Positions 56,126-64,000 of a stretch of 64,000 bases of DNA are shown here, one piece after another. This DNA is from Phycisphaerae bacterium. Its GTDB lineage: Bacteria; Planctomycetota; Phycisphaerae; UBA1845. Position 1 is the first letter of the stretch. Each line of letters opens with the position of its first letter. The notes beneath the pieces are model-generated. The model was given only the letters and a program-made list of their open reading frames with translations, did not search any database and was not told where the DNA came from. The translations under genes were made by a program, and so were the position numbers. The DNA lies in the NCBI GenBank assembly GCA_024102815.1, contig JAGFJJ010000026.1, positions 41,009 to 105,008 on the forward strand, written 5' to 3'.

Positions 56126-56665
56126 CTAAGTGAGTCCCCCTTCCCCTTTGGGCATGCAGGCCAACGCCACGTAGTCCGGCCGATCGCTGATCCGCTCGTG
56201 CCGAAAGCTCCGCACGATCTCTCCGTCATGGACCAGGAAGACGCCCTGCTTTTGTCGCGTGTTTCCCATGGGCAGACCCGCGCCATGCCCCTTGACCAGC
56301 GCCGTGCGTATGGCCTTTGCCCACATGGTCGGACTGAGCAATTCACCAGTCGAGAGCTCTTCCAGATCGAAGGCCTTGTAGAGCCGCGCGTCAGGGTCTT
56401 CCACGAAATGTTGCGCCGACAAGCCGAATTTCTGCGACACTTCTTCGGTGTCGGACGCCGACCCCATGTGCACGATAATCAACTGCGTTCCCTGTGCCTC
56501 GATCTTGTCTCTAACGGCCGAGACCTCGGCCAGCGCCTCGCGGCAGAACGGTCAGCCCATATGTCGAAGAAACACGATCAGGAGCGGCTGACGGCGGGAA
56601 AGCTCCAGGAGGGAATTTCCCTCGCGAGTCGCAGACTTCGCCAAGATGCCCGCCACTTTGCCCAT
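56126..56665 (-). CDS. AhpC-TSA_2 / SelL-like redox selenoprotein, UGA at codon 38 read as Sec (probable)
   Basis: From ATG 56665 (ribosome site AGGGA, 12 bases after the upstream stop) the frame runs to TAG 56126 with one internal TGA (56554-56552). The product of 179 residues reads LLIVFLRHMG-U-PFCREALAEV, then LIIVHMGSASDTEEV and LYKAFDLEELS. This is the PRXL2/AhpC-TSA_2 thioredoxin fold in which RHxGCPFCRE is the redox motif, so the UGA lies exactly at its first cysteine (U-x-x-C). A hairpin at 56516-56531 meets bacterial SECIS spacing. Conservation continues on both sides of the UGA, arguing against simple decay. An ordinary caller would start at TTG 56482 and lose the active site. Confidence 0.75.
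56516..56531 (-). promoter_or_regulatory. candidate bacterial SECIS element
   Basis: On the minus strand GGCCGA-GGTC-TCGGCC forms a 6-bp perfect stem with loop GGUC. It starts 20 nt after the UGA, so the loop guanines lie about 27 nt downstream, inside the 16-37 nt range known for SelB-binding hairpins. Confidence 0.6.
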
Positions 56666-56677
56666 GGTGATCCCTGC

Positions 56678-58210
56678 TTACGCCTGTCCCACCGCCGGCT
56701 CGACGGACCCACCAACCTGAACGCGATTCTCCGTAACCTGTCCGGATCGGGCGTAGCCCTCGGCGGCCTCGCGAATTCCATCGAGCATCCCGCTGAAGAC
56801 GATTCCGTGCAGCGGCAGGACGGAGTACCAGTACGCCAATCCGGCAAGGCCGTGCGGCTTGAATCGCGCCGTCTGATGGAGCCGGCATCGCTTGTCGCCT
56901 TCGCTCTCAATGCGGAACTCGAGCACCGCCTCGCCGGGCAGTTTCATCTCCGCCCGCAGCTCCAGCAGTTGATTGGGCTTGATGGCCGTCACACGCCAGA
57001 AATCAAGTGCTTCGCCGAATGCCACGTTTTCCGGATCGCGCCGCCCCCGTCGCAACCCGGGTCCGCCGACCAGGCGGTCCATCCACCCGCGAATCTGCCA
57101 CAACCGATCCGCCGCATAGTACCCGTGCCCGCCGCCGATCCGGCAGATGGCGTGGTACACGTGCTCGGGTGACGCATGAATCTCCGTCACGCGGTGATCG
57201 ACGAACACCTTGCCCCCGGCCCAGTCGGGGTCGCCCGGCATGGGCCCGGCCGCCGACCACGTCGTTTCCACGCTCCCGGCTTCCCGCTTTCGAAGCGCCG
57301 CTTCGATCGCTTCCCGCGACGTCAGCAACGTCTGCGGCATGAGCCTCGCCGCTTCGTCGTTGCGACAGACCATGCGGTTTCGCAGGCCGTCGGCCAGGGG
57401 ACGCGCGATGCGGTGGCTCAGCGGTGTCACCAGGTGAATCCAAAGTGAGCTCAGCCGCGGCGTAAGCACCGGAACGGGAAGCACCACGCGGCGGCGTAGC
57501 TTGAGGGCATCGGCCATCGTGTCCATCAGTTCGCGGTAGGTCAGCACGTCCGCGCCGCCGATGTCCAGCGTTTTCCCTGTTGTCTCCGGAACGTCCAGGC
57601 AGGCCACGAGATAATGCAATACGTTTCGTATGGCGATGGGCTGACTTCGCGTGTTCACCCAGCGCGGCGTGACCATCATCGGCAAACGCTCGACGAGGTA
57701 CCGGAGAATCTCGAATGACGCAGAGCCCGAGCCGATGATCATGGCCGCGCGAAAAACCGTGACCGGTACATCGGTCGCCGCCAGCGCCGTTTCCACTTCC
57801 CGACGCGACGCAAGATGCTCGCTGAGGCCGTCGCCGATTTCGCCGAGTCCGCCGAGGTAGATGATGCGCTCGACGCCGGCTGCTTGCGCCGCGTGGGCGA
57901 AACCGAGGGCCAGGGTGCGATCGCGCCGACGATAACGCGATCCGACCGCGATCATGGAATGGACAAGATAGTACGCGGCGTCACAGCCCCGCATCGCGTC
58001 GGTCAAGCGCGACACGTCGCCCACGTCCCCGGCGACAATCTCGACACGCGGATCCGAGTACCAGGGCCGCCCTGAAAGCTTCTCCGGCGTCCTTACGAAG
58101 CAGCGTACGAGATGACCCGCCTCGATCAGTCGAGGAACCAGCCGACCTCCGACGTAGCCCGTCGCCCCGGTAACGAAAACCGTCTTGTCCTGTACAGGTT
58201 CAGTCGTCAT
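56678..58210 (-). CDS. SDR-family NAD(P)-binding protein with DUF2867 domain
   Basis: ATG 58210 with GAAGGAG upstream gives 510 residues. The N-terminal half is an atypical SDR (VFVTGATGYVGGRLVPRLIE, AAYYLVHSM, RIIYLGGLGE, VTVFRAAMIIGSGSASFE), like E. coli YbjT. The C-terminal half is DUF2867 with VFVDHRVTEIHASPEHVYHA, GGGHGYYAADRLWQIRGWMD, NVAFGEALDFWRV and YWYSVLPLHGIVFSGML. The fusion is common in actinobacteria and planctomycetes. Catalysis is unproven: the classical YxxxK is not visible. It heads the operon containing the selenoprotein candidate. Confidence 0.88.
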   Translation of the reverse strand: MTTEPVQDKTVFVTGATGYVGGRLVPRLIEAGHLVRCFVRTPEKLSGRPWYSDPRVEIVAGDVGDVSRLTDAMRGCDAAYYLVHSMIAVGSRYRRRDRTLALGFAHAAQAAGVERIIYLGGLGEIGDGLSEHLASRREVETALAATDVPVTVFRAAMIIGSGSASFEILRYLVERLPMMVTPRWVNTRSQPIAIRNVLHYLVACLDVPETTGKTLDIGGADVLTYRELMDTMADALKLRRRVVLPVPVLTPRLSSLWIHLVTPLSHRIARPLADGLRNRMVCRNDEAARLMPQTLLTSREAIEAALRKREAGSVETTWSAAGPMPGDPDWAGGKVFVDHRVTEIHASPEHVYHAICRIGGGHGYYAADRLWQIRGWMDRLVGGPGLRRGRRDPENVAFGEALDFWRVTAIKPNQLLELRAEMKLPGEAVLEFRIESEGDKRCRLHQTARFKPHGLAGLAYWYSVLPLHGIVFSGMLDGIREAAEGYARSGQVTENRVQVGGSVEPAVGQA

Positions 58211-58281
58211 GGCAATGGCTCCTTCATTCCGTACTCGTAGGGCCTTGAAGAAGTGTATTCTTTTGCCGGTCGCGGACAAAT

Positions 58282-59226
58282 CTACGCCGCGAGAATGCAG
58301 CAAGGTCCTGCGCCGGCGGCCGCACCGCCTGAAGAGGTCGCGGCGAAATCCGGCCCGCCAGATACGCCCCGACGGCGGTGGTACGGTGTCGCGCCGTTCG
58401 GCGATGAAGAGCCATCGACGGCCTCCCTGCGTTCTCCAACGAAACGCTCCATACTCGCCCGGAGCTTGCCGATCGCCAGTAGCTGAATCTGCCGCACGCG
58501 CTCCTTGCTCAGGTTGAACTTCTCCCCGATCGATTCCAGCGTCTCCGCCTTCTCGGTCGGTGCGTGCAACATCCGCCTTTCGATCACGAAACGCTCGGTC
58601 GCGGTGAGTCGCGCGGTGTTCTCGCGGAGCACCTTCCGCAGGCGGGCGACCATCTCCTGGGTATCAAGATCTGACTGCAACATCGCGACCATCGATCGTG
58701 GGTCGACCTCTTCCTTCAGCAGATCGAACCGGCCCATCCGCCGACGCGTCTTCTTCGCCAGCAGCAGATAGCTACGCAGGATGGACGTGCAGGCGTACGT
58801 GCTGAACTTGTACCCACGCCAGGGGTCAAAGTGCAGAACGGACTGCACCAGCGTCCAGAATCCCTCGCTGTTGAGGTCGTCCGAGTCAACATTGACGACG
58901 TGCGCCCGTCGTCGCATTTCGTAGACCAGGCCGATGTTCCGATCGACAAGGAATTCCTGGATCCTCTGGTGCCGCTCCAGGGCGTGCTGCAGGTCGACCG
59001 CTCGCCCGCGTCGCTGTGCTGCAGCCGCTTCGAACGCGCAGCCGTGCATCGCCTTGAACAGCACCGCCTCCCCCCGGGCATCGAGCTCACACCCGGAACG
59101 CATCAGGACTTCCGCCTCTTCCAGCCATGCCCGGCGAAGTCGCCTCGAGTGCAGCTCGGGATGTTCCGGGTATGCTGGCACCGTCGTCTGATTCGGCCTG
59201 GAGTTTGACGTCGTGCTGTTCTTCAT
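58282..59226 (-). CDS. sigma-70 family RNA polymerase sigma factor
   Basis: ATG 59226 with GGAAAGGAAAG upstream gives 314 residues. Region 2 is clear (FLVDRNIGLVYEMRRRA, DSDDLNSEGFWTLVQSVLHF, RGYKFSTYACTSILRSYLLL), as is region 4 (LTATERFVIERRMLHAPTEK, TLESIGEKFNLSKERVRQIQ). Region 3 is short. The Asp-rich region 2.2 and the YKFSTYA helix 2.4 place it among RpoD-like group 2/3 factors rather than ECF. The N- and C-terminal extensions are low-complexity. No anti-sigma gene is adjacent. Confidence 0.92.
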   Translation of the reverse strand: MKNSTTSNSRPNQTTVPAYPEHPELHSRRLRRAWLEEAEVLMRSGCELDARGEAVLFKAMHGCAFEAAAAQRRGRAVDLQHALERHQRIQEFLVDRNIGLVYEMRRRAHVVNVDSDDLNSEGFWTLVQSVLHFDPWRGYKFSTYACTSILRSYLLLAKKTRRRMGRFDLLKEEVDPRSMVAMLQSDLDTQEMVARLRKVLRENTARLTATERFVIERRMLHAPTEKAETLESIGEKFNLSKERVRQIQLLAIGKLRASMERFVGERREAVDGSSSPNGATPYHRRRGVSGGPDFAATSSGGAAAGAGPCCILAA

Positions 59227-59349
59227 GGCCGTCTTTCCTTTCCGTTCTTGCCATAATTTTGGGAGCCTGTGGCCGCCCCGGAACCGACAGGGTTCCGGGA
59301 CGACCACGTTCGGCCCCCCGACCGCCGCGGATCCGTCAACGTGCCGCAA

Positions 59350-60240
59350 CTACGGCACCATGACGGCATCAATGACATGAATCACACCGTTGGTTGCGCG
59401 AATGTCCGTCTTGATCACCTGGGCGTTGTCCACCTTCACGCCGCTCGACGTGTCGATCGGCAGTGACTTGCCCTGCAGCGTCTTGGCAGTCTTGAGCGTG
59501 GCGACGTCCGCGGCCAGCACACGCCCCGGAACAACGTGGTATGTCAACACGGCCTTGAGCTTGCTCGGATCGGCGAGCAGGGAATCGAGCGTGCCCGCCG
59601 GCAGGCGGCTGAACGCGTCGTCCGTCGGCGCAAAGACCGTGAACGGACCGTCCCCGCGCAGGGCGCCGGTCAGCCCGGCCGCCTCCAGCGCGGTCAGCAA
59701 CGTCTTGAACGAGCCGGCGTTGCGTGCAACCTCCACGATGTCCGCTTGCGGCAGCAGCACGGAGTCAATGACGTGGATGACGCCGTTCGACGTTTCGATG
59801 TCCGTCTTGACCACGTTCGCGGAACCCACGCGAACGCCGCGCGAGGTGTCGATCGCCAGCGACTGTCCCAGTGCCGTGGTAGCCGAGTTCAGCTTCACGA
59901 CGTCCGCCGCAAGCACGCGACCCGGAACCACATGCTGCAAGAGCACCGCCTTCAGTCGATCCGGGTTGGCCAGGAGCTCGTCCAGCGCACCCTTGGGCAG
60001 CTTCGCAAAGGCCTCATCCGTCGGTGCGAACACCGTGAATGGACCGGAGCCCTGCAGCGTCTCGACCAGGTCCGCCGCCTTCACCGCCGCCACGAGCGTG
60101 TCGAAATCCCCGGCAGCCACCGCCGTCGAGACGATGTCCTTCTTTCCACCGCAGTCGCTCGCCACGACCGGAGCACTCGACAGGGCGAGACCCAAGCCGC
60201 AAGCCACGACACCGACGATCTTCGAATTCAGATTCAACAT
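59350..60240 (-). CDS. secreted protein with two fasciclin (FAS1) domains
   Basis: ATG 60240 with AAGGAGAGGATC upstream gives 296 residues: a signal peptide ending near VVASDCGG and two tandem FAS1 domains (about 33-165 and 168-296). Both carry [37 protein letters not shown] and the terminal [10 protein letters not shown] motif. The two domains are very similar, indicating a recent internal duplication. FAS1 domains mediate adhesion to surfaces or matrix. Confidence 0.95.
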   Translation of the reverse strand: MLNLNSKIVGVVACGLGLALSSAPVVASDCGGKKDIVSTAVAAGDFDTLVAAVKAADLVETLQGSGPFTVFAPTDEAFAKLPKGALDELLANPDRLKAVLLQHVVPGRVLAADVVKLNSATTALGQSLAIDTSRGVRVGSANVVKTDIETSNGVIHVIDSVLLPQADIVEVARNAGSFKTLLTALEAAGLTGALRGDGPFTVFAPTDDAFSRLPAGTLDSLLADPSKLKAVLTYHVVPGRVLAADVATLKTAKTLQGKSLPIDTSSGVKVDNAQVIKTDIRATNGVIHVIDAVMVP

Positions 60241-60374
60241 GATCCTCTCCTTGAAATCACCGTCGCACGGGCCGACCGCTCCGCCTGCTGACCGCCAGCA
60301 GTGCGGGCCAAAAAGCCCCTCAACGATGTCGGTCCAATTCCTCAAACACTCTCGAAGCGGTCGTTGAGCAACGC

Positions 60375-60998
60375 TCAGCGCCCGCCGGTAATCAGAGACA
60401 TTGCCTCCGCTCGCAGGGCGGCGTCTTCACGGAACGCCCCGCGTACGGCTGACGTCACCATGACACTGTTGGGCTTGCCCACGCCGCGGATCTTCATGCA
60501 GTAGTGCTGCGATTCGATGACGACCATCGATCCGCGGGCATGAAGTTGGTCCATGAGCGCATCCGCGACCTGCCCGGTCAGCCGCTCCTGGACCTGAGGC
60601 CGCCGCGCGAATCCCTCCACCACGCGAGCCAGCTTGGAGAGTCCGACAACCCGATCTGAAGGCAGGTAGGCGACGTGGGCTTTGCCGAGGAAGGGAAGCA
60701 GGTGGTGCTCGCAGACGGAGGCGAAGTCGATATCGCGAAGCAGCACCATCTCTTCATAAGGCTCGTCGAACGTACGCGTCAGATGACGCGTCGGGTCCTC
60801 CCGCAGTCCGGAGAAGACCTCGCGGTACATCCGGGCCACACGCGCCGGTGTATCCCGCAGACCATCCCGATCCGGGTCTTCGCCCATTGCCTCCAGGAGG
60901 TCGCGCACGGCCTGTTCCGCACGATCAACATCAAACGCGCGGGTTACCGTACCGCCGTCCGTGGTCCGCTCCCGGCGAGTCGACATCAACTCGAACAT
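60375..60998 (-). CDS. folE: GTP cyclohydrolase I
   Basis: ATG 60998 follows GGAGGCAGG closely; the open frame upstream crosses the promoter and is not used. The 207-residue enzyme has the catalytic and zinc motifs [37 protein letters not shown] and [15 protein letters not shown]. It makes 7,8-dihydroneopterin triphosphate for folate. Four GAACGAT repeats surround its promoter and a MerR/B12-type regulator gene is divergent. Confidence 0.96.
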   Translation of the reverse strand: MFELMSTRRERTTDGGTVTRAFDVDRAEQAVRDLLEAMGEDPDRDGLRDTPARVARMYREVFSGLREDPTRHLTRTFDEPYEEMVLLRDIDFASVCEHHLLPFLGKAHVAYLPSDRVVGLSKLARVVEGFARRPQVQERLTGQVADALMDQLHARGSMVVIESQHYCMKIRGVGKPNSVMVTSAVRGAFREDAALRAEAMSLITGGR

Positions 60999-61016
60999 GG
61001 CCTGCCTCCAATAGAA

Positions 61017-61088
61017 ATCGTTCAAATCGTTCATGAGGATTATCGTTCGCCAGGCTCGTCCTGTCAATAGAAAATCGTTCAAAACGAT
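61017..61088 (-). promoter_or_regulatory. four GAACGAT repeats around the folE promoter
   Basis: On the minus strand GAACGAT occurs at 61080-61074, 61048-61042, 61032-61026 and 61023-61017. The first extends into the inverted repeat ATCGTT-CAA-AACGAT (61074-61088). The copies lie upstream of -35, over -10 and in the leader, as expected for operator sites of a repressor. Confidence 0.6.
61039..61067 (-). promoter_or_regulatory. promoter of folE
   Basis: On the minus strand TTGACA (61067-61062), a 17-base spacer and GATAAT (61044-61039). The start point would be near 61032, about 34 bases before the folE ATG. Confidence 0.7.
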
Positions 61089-61189
61089 CAGACTTCCGGC
61101 GACAAGGGCGAATTCATCGTAACCTATTCATTGGCAATACTTAATGGTCATCGCTGAGGCAGAAGTGGAGCGCCGGCCGTGGAATTCTC

Positions 61190-61219
61190 GTGACAAATCG
61201 GTACACGACACACTAGAAT
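61190..61219 (+). promoter_or_regulatory. promoter of the MerR/B12-type regulator gene
   Basis: GTGACA (61190-61195), an 18-base spacer and TAGAAT (61214-61219), then GGAGG (61238-61242) before ATG 61248. Confidence 0.5.
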
Positions 61220-61247
61220 CGTGCAATTCGTTCGCCCGGAGGCCTGA

Positions 61248-62195
61248 ATGAAAGAGACACTGACACCAAAGCAGGTCGCCCGCGCCATCGGCGTGAGCGA
61301 GGCTTCTCTTAAACGATGGTGTGACAAAGGTTTACTACCGACGACGCGGACGCTCGGCGGACATCGCCGCCTGCCCTTGGCCGGTGTGATCCAGTTCATT
61401 CGCGAGCAGGGCCACGAAGTCGTTCGGCCTGAGGTGCTCGGTCTGCCCGTAACTTCCGGCCAAGGCACTCTGGCGCTGGCACGTGCCGCGCGAGGCGTGC
61501 GCGAGGGACTGGCTGAGGGAGATGAGGAGAGGGTTCGCGGGGCGGTATTCAATCTCTACCTCGCACAGCATCGGCTGACCTCGATTTGCGATAACGTACT
61601 GGCCCCGGCCATGGCGGAAATGGGCACGAGCTGGGAGCATGGAGACGCGGAAGTCTACGAAGAGCGGCTGGCGTGCGAGATCAGCTTGCGGCTGCTCCAC
61701 GAGTTTCGCCTGATGCTTCCGACTCCCCCGCTGAGCGCACCGCTGGCCATCGGCGGAACGCTCTCCACTGATCCTTACATGCTGGCCACGGCCATGGTCG
61801 AGGTCATCCTGCGCGACGCCGGCTGGCGTGCGGAATCACTCGGCGTGGGTCTTCCCACCGAAACGCTGCGCGCCGCCATCGCACAGCGACGGCCGCGTCT
61901 GGTCTGGTTCAGCCTCTCGACGCCCGAGTCCGTGAATGAACTGCGTGGCGGCTGGAGTCATATTCGTGCCGAGGCTGAAAGCGTCGGCGCGCTCGTCGTC
62001 GTGGGCGGGCGGGCACTCACGGACCGTGATTACGAAGGTCTCGAGCAAGCTGTCCGTTGCGACAGCGTGACCGGCCTCGCGTCGCTCGCCCAGGCCCTGC
62101 ATGCCCGAGAGCGTAACGGTAACGATCCGGCAACGCAGTCAGGTAACGGAAACCACACGCCGCCTATGGAATCGGCGCATCCTGCGGCGGATTAG
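61248..62195 (+). CDS. MerR-family regulator with cobalamin-binding-like domain (CarH/LitR-like)
   Basis: The 315-residue product begins with a MerR/excisionase-type winged helix (TPKQVARAIGVSEASLKRWC, LGGHRRLPLAGVIQFIREQG). A helical B12-binding-2-like bundle follows (AVFNLYLAQHRLTSICDNVL, MAEMGTSWEHGDAEVYEERL), then a Rossmann-type B12-binding domain (AMVEVILRDAGWRAESLGVG, VWFSLSTPESVNELRGGW). In light-sensing CarH the domain has E-x-H-x-x-G; here the site reads D175-P-Y-M-L-A180, so the cobalamin-binding His and Gly are missing. WEHGDAEVYEER keeps the W-x9-EH-like bundle motif in altered form. It is probably the regulator of folE or of itself, perhaps B12-independent. Its end overlaps the convergent gene by 32 bases. 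Confidence 0.88.
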   Translation: MKETLTPKQVARAIGVSEASLKRWCDKGLLPTTRTLGGHRRLPLAGVIQFIREQGHEVVRPEVLGLPVTSGQGTLALARAARGVREGLAEGDEERVRGAVFNLYLAQHRLTSICDNVLAPAMAEMGTSWEHGDAEVYEERLACEISLRLLHEFRLMLPTPPLSAPLAIGGTLSTDPYMLATAMVEVILRDAGWRAESLGVGLPTETLRAAIAQRRPRLVWFSLSTPESVNELRGGWSHIRAEAESVGALVVVGGRALTDRDYEGLEQAVRCDSVTGLASLAQALHARERNGNDPATQSGNGNHTPPMESAHPAAD

Positions 62196-63921
62196 CCTCC
62201 GCGTCCGGCTGATTCTTCATCTGCTCAACAACCGACTGCACTGATTCGCGAAGCAGGCCGACGAAATCACCATCCTTGGTCGGCTCGGCTTTCCCGAGCA
62301 CGGACAACGCCTCCTCCGGTTCTCCGGTGGCGAAGCAGACGTAGGCCAGCAACGCCCTTGCATCCGTCTCATTTGTCGACTTGTCCACGTGGGCCCTCAA
62401 TGCTGCGAGCTGCCCTTCGAGCGTGTCGCGGTCCGGGTAGAACTGCCGCCAATCGACCGGCGAAGCGATCAGGCTGGGAGCGCTGTTGAAGACCCCGTGC
62501 AGGGCTGTCATGGCAACGCCGTACTCTCCGCGGGCAAATCCAGCCATTGCATAGAACAGCTTGGCGTAGGGATCGTTCCCATCGGCCATCATGGCCTCGA
62601 AGTAGTACCGTCCCGCATTTTCGTAGTCGCCGCGGAAGAAGGCCTGGTGTCCCATGACGATGGTCACCGGCTCCTGATACTGCTCCCCGGCAACCTGATC
62701 TTCCGGGGCGCCCGTATCGTTGCCCGGCGCGACCTGACCCGCGGGCTCGCGCACCGCGCCGAAATCACTCTCGTTGCCCTGCGGCGAGATCTCGACGCTG
62801 TCCGGAGGTGACAGATCCGGCTCAACCGGAAAATCTTCGGGCGAGGCTTCGGGCGCGACCGTCGCCGCGTCGGGCTGGCCGTAGTAGTAGACAGTGTCGT
62901 GGTACTCCCGCTCGATCACGGGCTGCTCATTGTAGATCGTGGTCGGCGCGTAGGACGGCGTCGCATAGTAGCCGAAGCCGTATCCATACGGAGCATACGA
63001 AGCCCAATACGACGGATACCAGGGGTTGTAATAGTCGGCGTAGTGACGGCTGTAGGGCCGGTACACCACGGCATAATTGTCGTAATAGCGATCCCCATAA
63101 GAAAAGTAAGCGCCGAAATACGGAGCCACGTAGCCGCGAGGACCGTAGCAGGAGACATATCGGCGATGTCCGTAGCGGTAGCGCGGCGCCGGGTGCCGGC
63201 CAATGTTGATGTTGATGCCCAGGAATCGATCGGCGCGATCCCCGCGGCGGCCGTAGGTTCGCGGATAAAACGAGTGCCGGCGTGTCGCCCGGGCTCGGCT
63301 TCGTTCACTCGGCGGAAGAACGTATGAGCGCTCATTCCCTTTGTATGTCGGAACGCTGGAGCGGACACGATTCGGCGTTCGCGGACTTGTTCCAGGCGTT
63401 ACTCCCCCGACGCTCGCGCGTGGCAGCGTGCGTACGCTCCGCGCAGCGTTGCCAGTCCGCTCGTAGTCCGACGGGCGAATCCGCTTGGTTACCCGGCCTG
63501 GCGCGGCGCGATCATAGCCGGAGGATCGGCGAACGGGTGAAGCCGCGCTTCCGGTGCTGCGGCGGACAGGGCTGGTGCCGGACCGCGTCACCGACGGCGA
63601 GATCGAGCGCGTACGTGGTGTCGCCGGCCTGACACTCCGCTCGATCTTTCGCGACGGCGTGTAGGACGAGCGCGGCACGACGTACCGGGGGGAAGCCGTC
63701 GAGCGCCGCGTCGGAGTCGAAGAACGCTTGGTCGCGCGCGGGATCGAGGATCGGGTTGTCGCCCGCGGCGATACGGTACGCGAGGGACTGATGGATCGCG
63801 CCCGCGGCGCGTTGGAATAAGACCGGCGTGTGGGCGCGATGCGCCGCGTCTTTACCGAGCGCGGCGCGGGGGCACGGTACGTCGGCCGGGAGGATCTCGA
63901 AGGGAAGCCCTGCCACGGCAT
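62164..63921 (-). CDS. Arg/Ser-rich and Tyr-rich protein with TPR-like C-terminus
   Basis: The 585-residue frame from ATG 63921 has three parts: an Arg/Ser/Pro-rich region (1-215), an aromatic Gly/Tyr-rich region (about 225-330, with RYRYGHRRYVSCYGP and YAPYGYGFGYY) and an acidic linker leading to a TPR-like region (about 420-585, AFFRGDYENAGRYYFEAMMA). Coding of the SR part is supported by repeats that are synonymous rather than identical in DNA: RSISPS and SPVRRS each occur twice with different codons. The Tyr-rich middle resembles secreted planctomycete proteins, yet no signal peptide is found, so the true N-terminus may lie in another frame. Function unknown. Confidence 0.65.
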   Translation of the reverse strand: MPWQGFPSRSSRPTYRAPAPRSVKTRRIAPTRRSYSNAPRARSISPSRTVSPRATTRSSIPRATKRSSTPTRRSTASPRYVVPRSSYTPSRKIERSVRPATPRTRSISPSVTRSGTSPVRRSTGSAASPVRRSSGYDRAAPGRVTKRIRPSDYERTGNAARSVRTLPRASVGGVTPGTSPRTPNRVRSSVPTYKGNERSYVLPPSERSRARATRRHSFYPRTYGRRGDRADRFLGININIGRHPAPRYRYGHRRYVSCYGPRGYVAPYFGAYFSYGDRYYDNYAVVYRPYSRHYADYYNPWYPSYWASYAPYGYGFGYYATPSYAPTTIYNEQPVIEREYHDTVYYYGQPDAATVAPEASPEDFPVEPDLSPPDSVEISPQGNESDFGAVREPAGQVAPGNDTGAPEDQVAGEQYQEPVTIVMGHQAFFRGDYENAGRYYFEAMMADGNDPYAKLFYAMAGFARGEYGVAMTALHGVFNSAPSLIASPVDWRQFYPDRDTLEGQLAALRAHVDKSTNETDARALLAYVCFATGEPEEALSVLGKAEPTKDGDFVGLLRESVQSVVEQMKNQPDAEANPPQDAPIP

Positions 63922-64000
63922 CGATCAGGTCCACATTGGAACTGTCGGGCCGGATGCGGCGTGAGGTGAAGAACAGGGCATTGCCGTCCACGCTGATCAC
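63512..64000 (-). CDS. open frame reaching the window edge, overlapping the SR-rich gene (partial, uncertain)
   Basis: This frame enters from outside the window and ends at 63512. Its first residues, ISVDGNALFFTSRRIRPDSS, resemble a PD40/TolB-type propeller blade (S-x-DG-x-x-L-x-FTSRR). My count of G+C by codon position over 116 codons is about 81, 51 and 81 percent, a coding-like pattern. It overlaps the SR-rich frame for about 410 bases, so one of the two must be wrong or a frameshift joins them. Confidence 0.3.
   Translation of the reverse strand: MISVDGNALFFTSRRIRPDSSNVDLIDAVAGLPFEILPADVPCPRAALGKDAAHRAHTPVLFQRAAGAIHQSLAYRIAAGDNPILDPARDQAFFDSDAALDGFPPVRRAALVLHAVAKDRAECQAGDTTYALDLAVGDAVRHQPCPPQHRKRGFTRSPILRL

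Noticed and set aside
56126..56482. Short gene starting at TTG 56482
   Set aside because: This start would drop the thioredoxin-fold active site, while conserved family sequence continues upstream through the UGA to ATG 56665.

Overview
The window looks like a chromosomal segment of a high-GC member of the Planctomycetota, probably Phycisphaerae or a relative. The main signs are a C-terminal two-CxxC zinc ribbon with the CGYDLRxxPxRCPECG signature on a membrane protein, an Asn/Asp (NDN) spacer after a lipobox, a solitary 23S rRNA gene not linked to 16S, 5S or tRNA, a large signal peptidase I carrying a zinc-ribbon-like insert, and a 48-residue lysine-rich histone-like protein. These lineage signs come from family knowledge; no database was searched.

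Layout. 0-7.4 kb: a partial methyltransferase, elongation factor P, the lysine-rich protein, two secreted or lipoprotein genes, a TPR protein and a Spy/CpxP-like periplasmic protein. 7.4-10.75 kb: a complete minus-strand 23S transcription unit with promoter, boxA, two processing stalks and a terminator. 10.8-18.6 kb: endonuclease IV, a beta-propeller lactonase, an intradiol-dioxygenase-like lipoprotein, signal peptidase I, LptB-type ATPase and a site-2 protease homologue. 18.7-28.7 kb: a minus-strand operon ribF-nrnA-plsC-(1418-aa reductase/ligase/ACP/acyltransferase)-HAD-dehydrogenase-lipid kinase, which I read as a candidate ether-lipid or fatty-alcohol lipid pathway. 29-45.4 kb: mostly plus-strand metabolic genes (glycosyltransferase, FAD/FeS dehydrogenase, HDAC-like deacetylase, ABC-2 exporter, degenerate DUF885 protein, DprA, acetoacetyl-CoA synthetase, two LolA-like proteins, a PQQ-type propeller). 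45.4-49.2 kb: a three-gene surface polysaccharide operon of the exosortase-associated type. 49.4-53.9 kb: a remodelled region with a decayed solute-binding-protein gene, a phosphoesterase-GH114 fusion lipoprotein, short palindromic repeats and a zinc-ribbon gene fragment. 53.3-61 kb: lexA with a palindrome over its promoter, then minus-strand genes: lipocalin, alpha/beta hydrolase, a probable selenoprotein of the AhpC-TSA_2/SelL type read through an in-frame UGA, SDR/DUF2867, a sigma factor, a fasciclin protein and folE. 61-64 kb: a MerR/B12-type regulator divergent from folE and an Arg/Ser-rich TPR protein.

The three observations most worth checking are the UGA-containing redox gene with a SECIS-like hairpin (56.1-56.7 kb), the lipid megaenzyme operon (18.7-26.6 kb), and the freestanding 23S operon (7.4-10.75 kb). 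A near-perfect 25-bp palindrome over the putative lexA promoter is a candidate lineage-specific SOS box.
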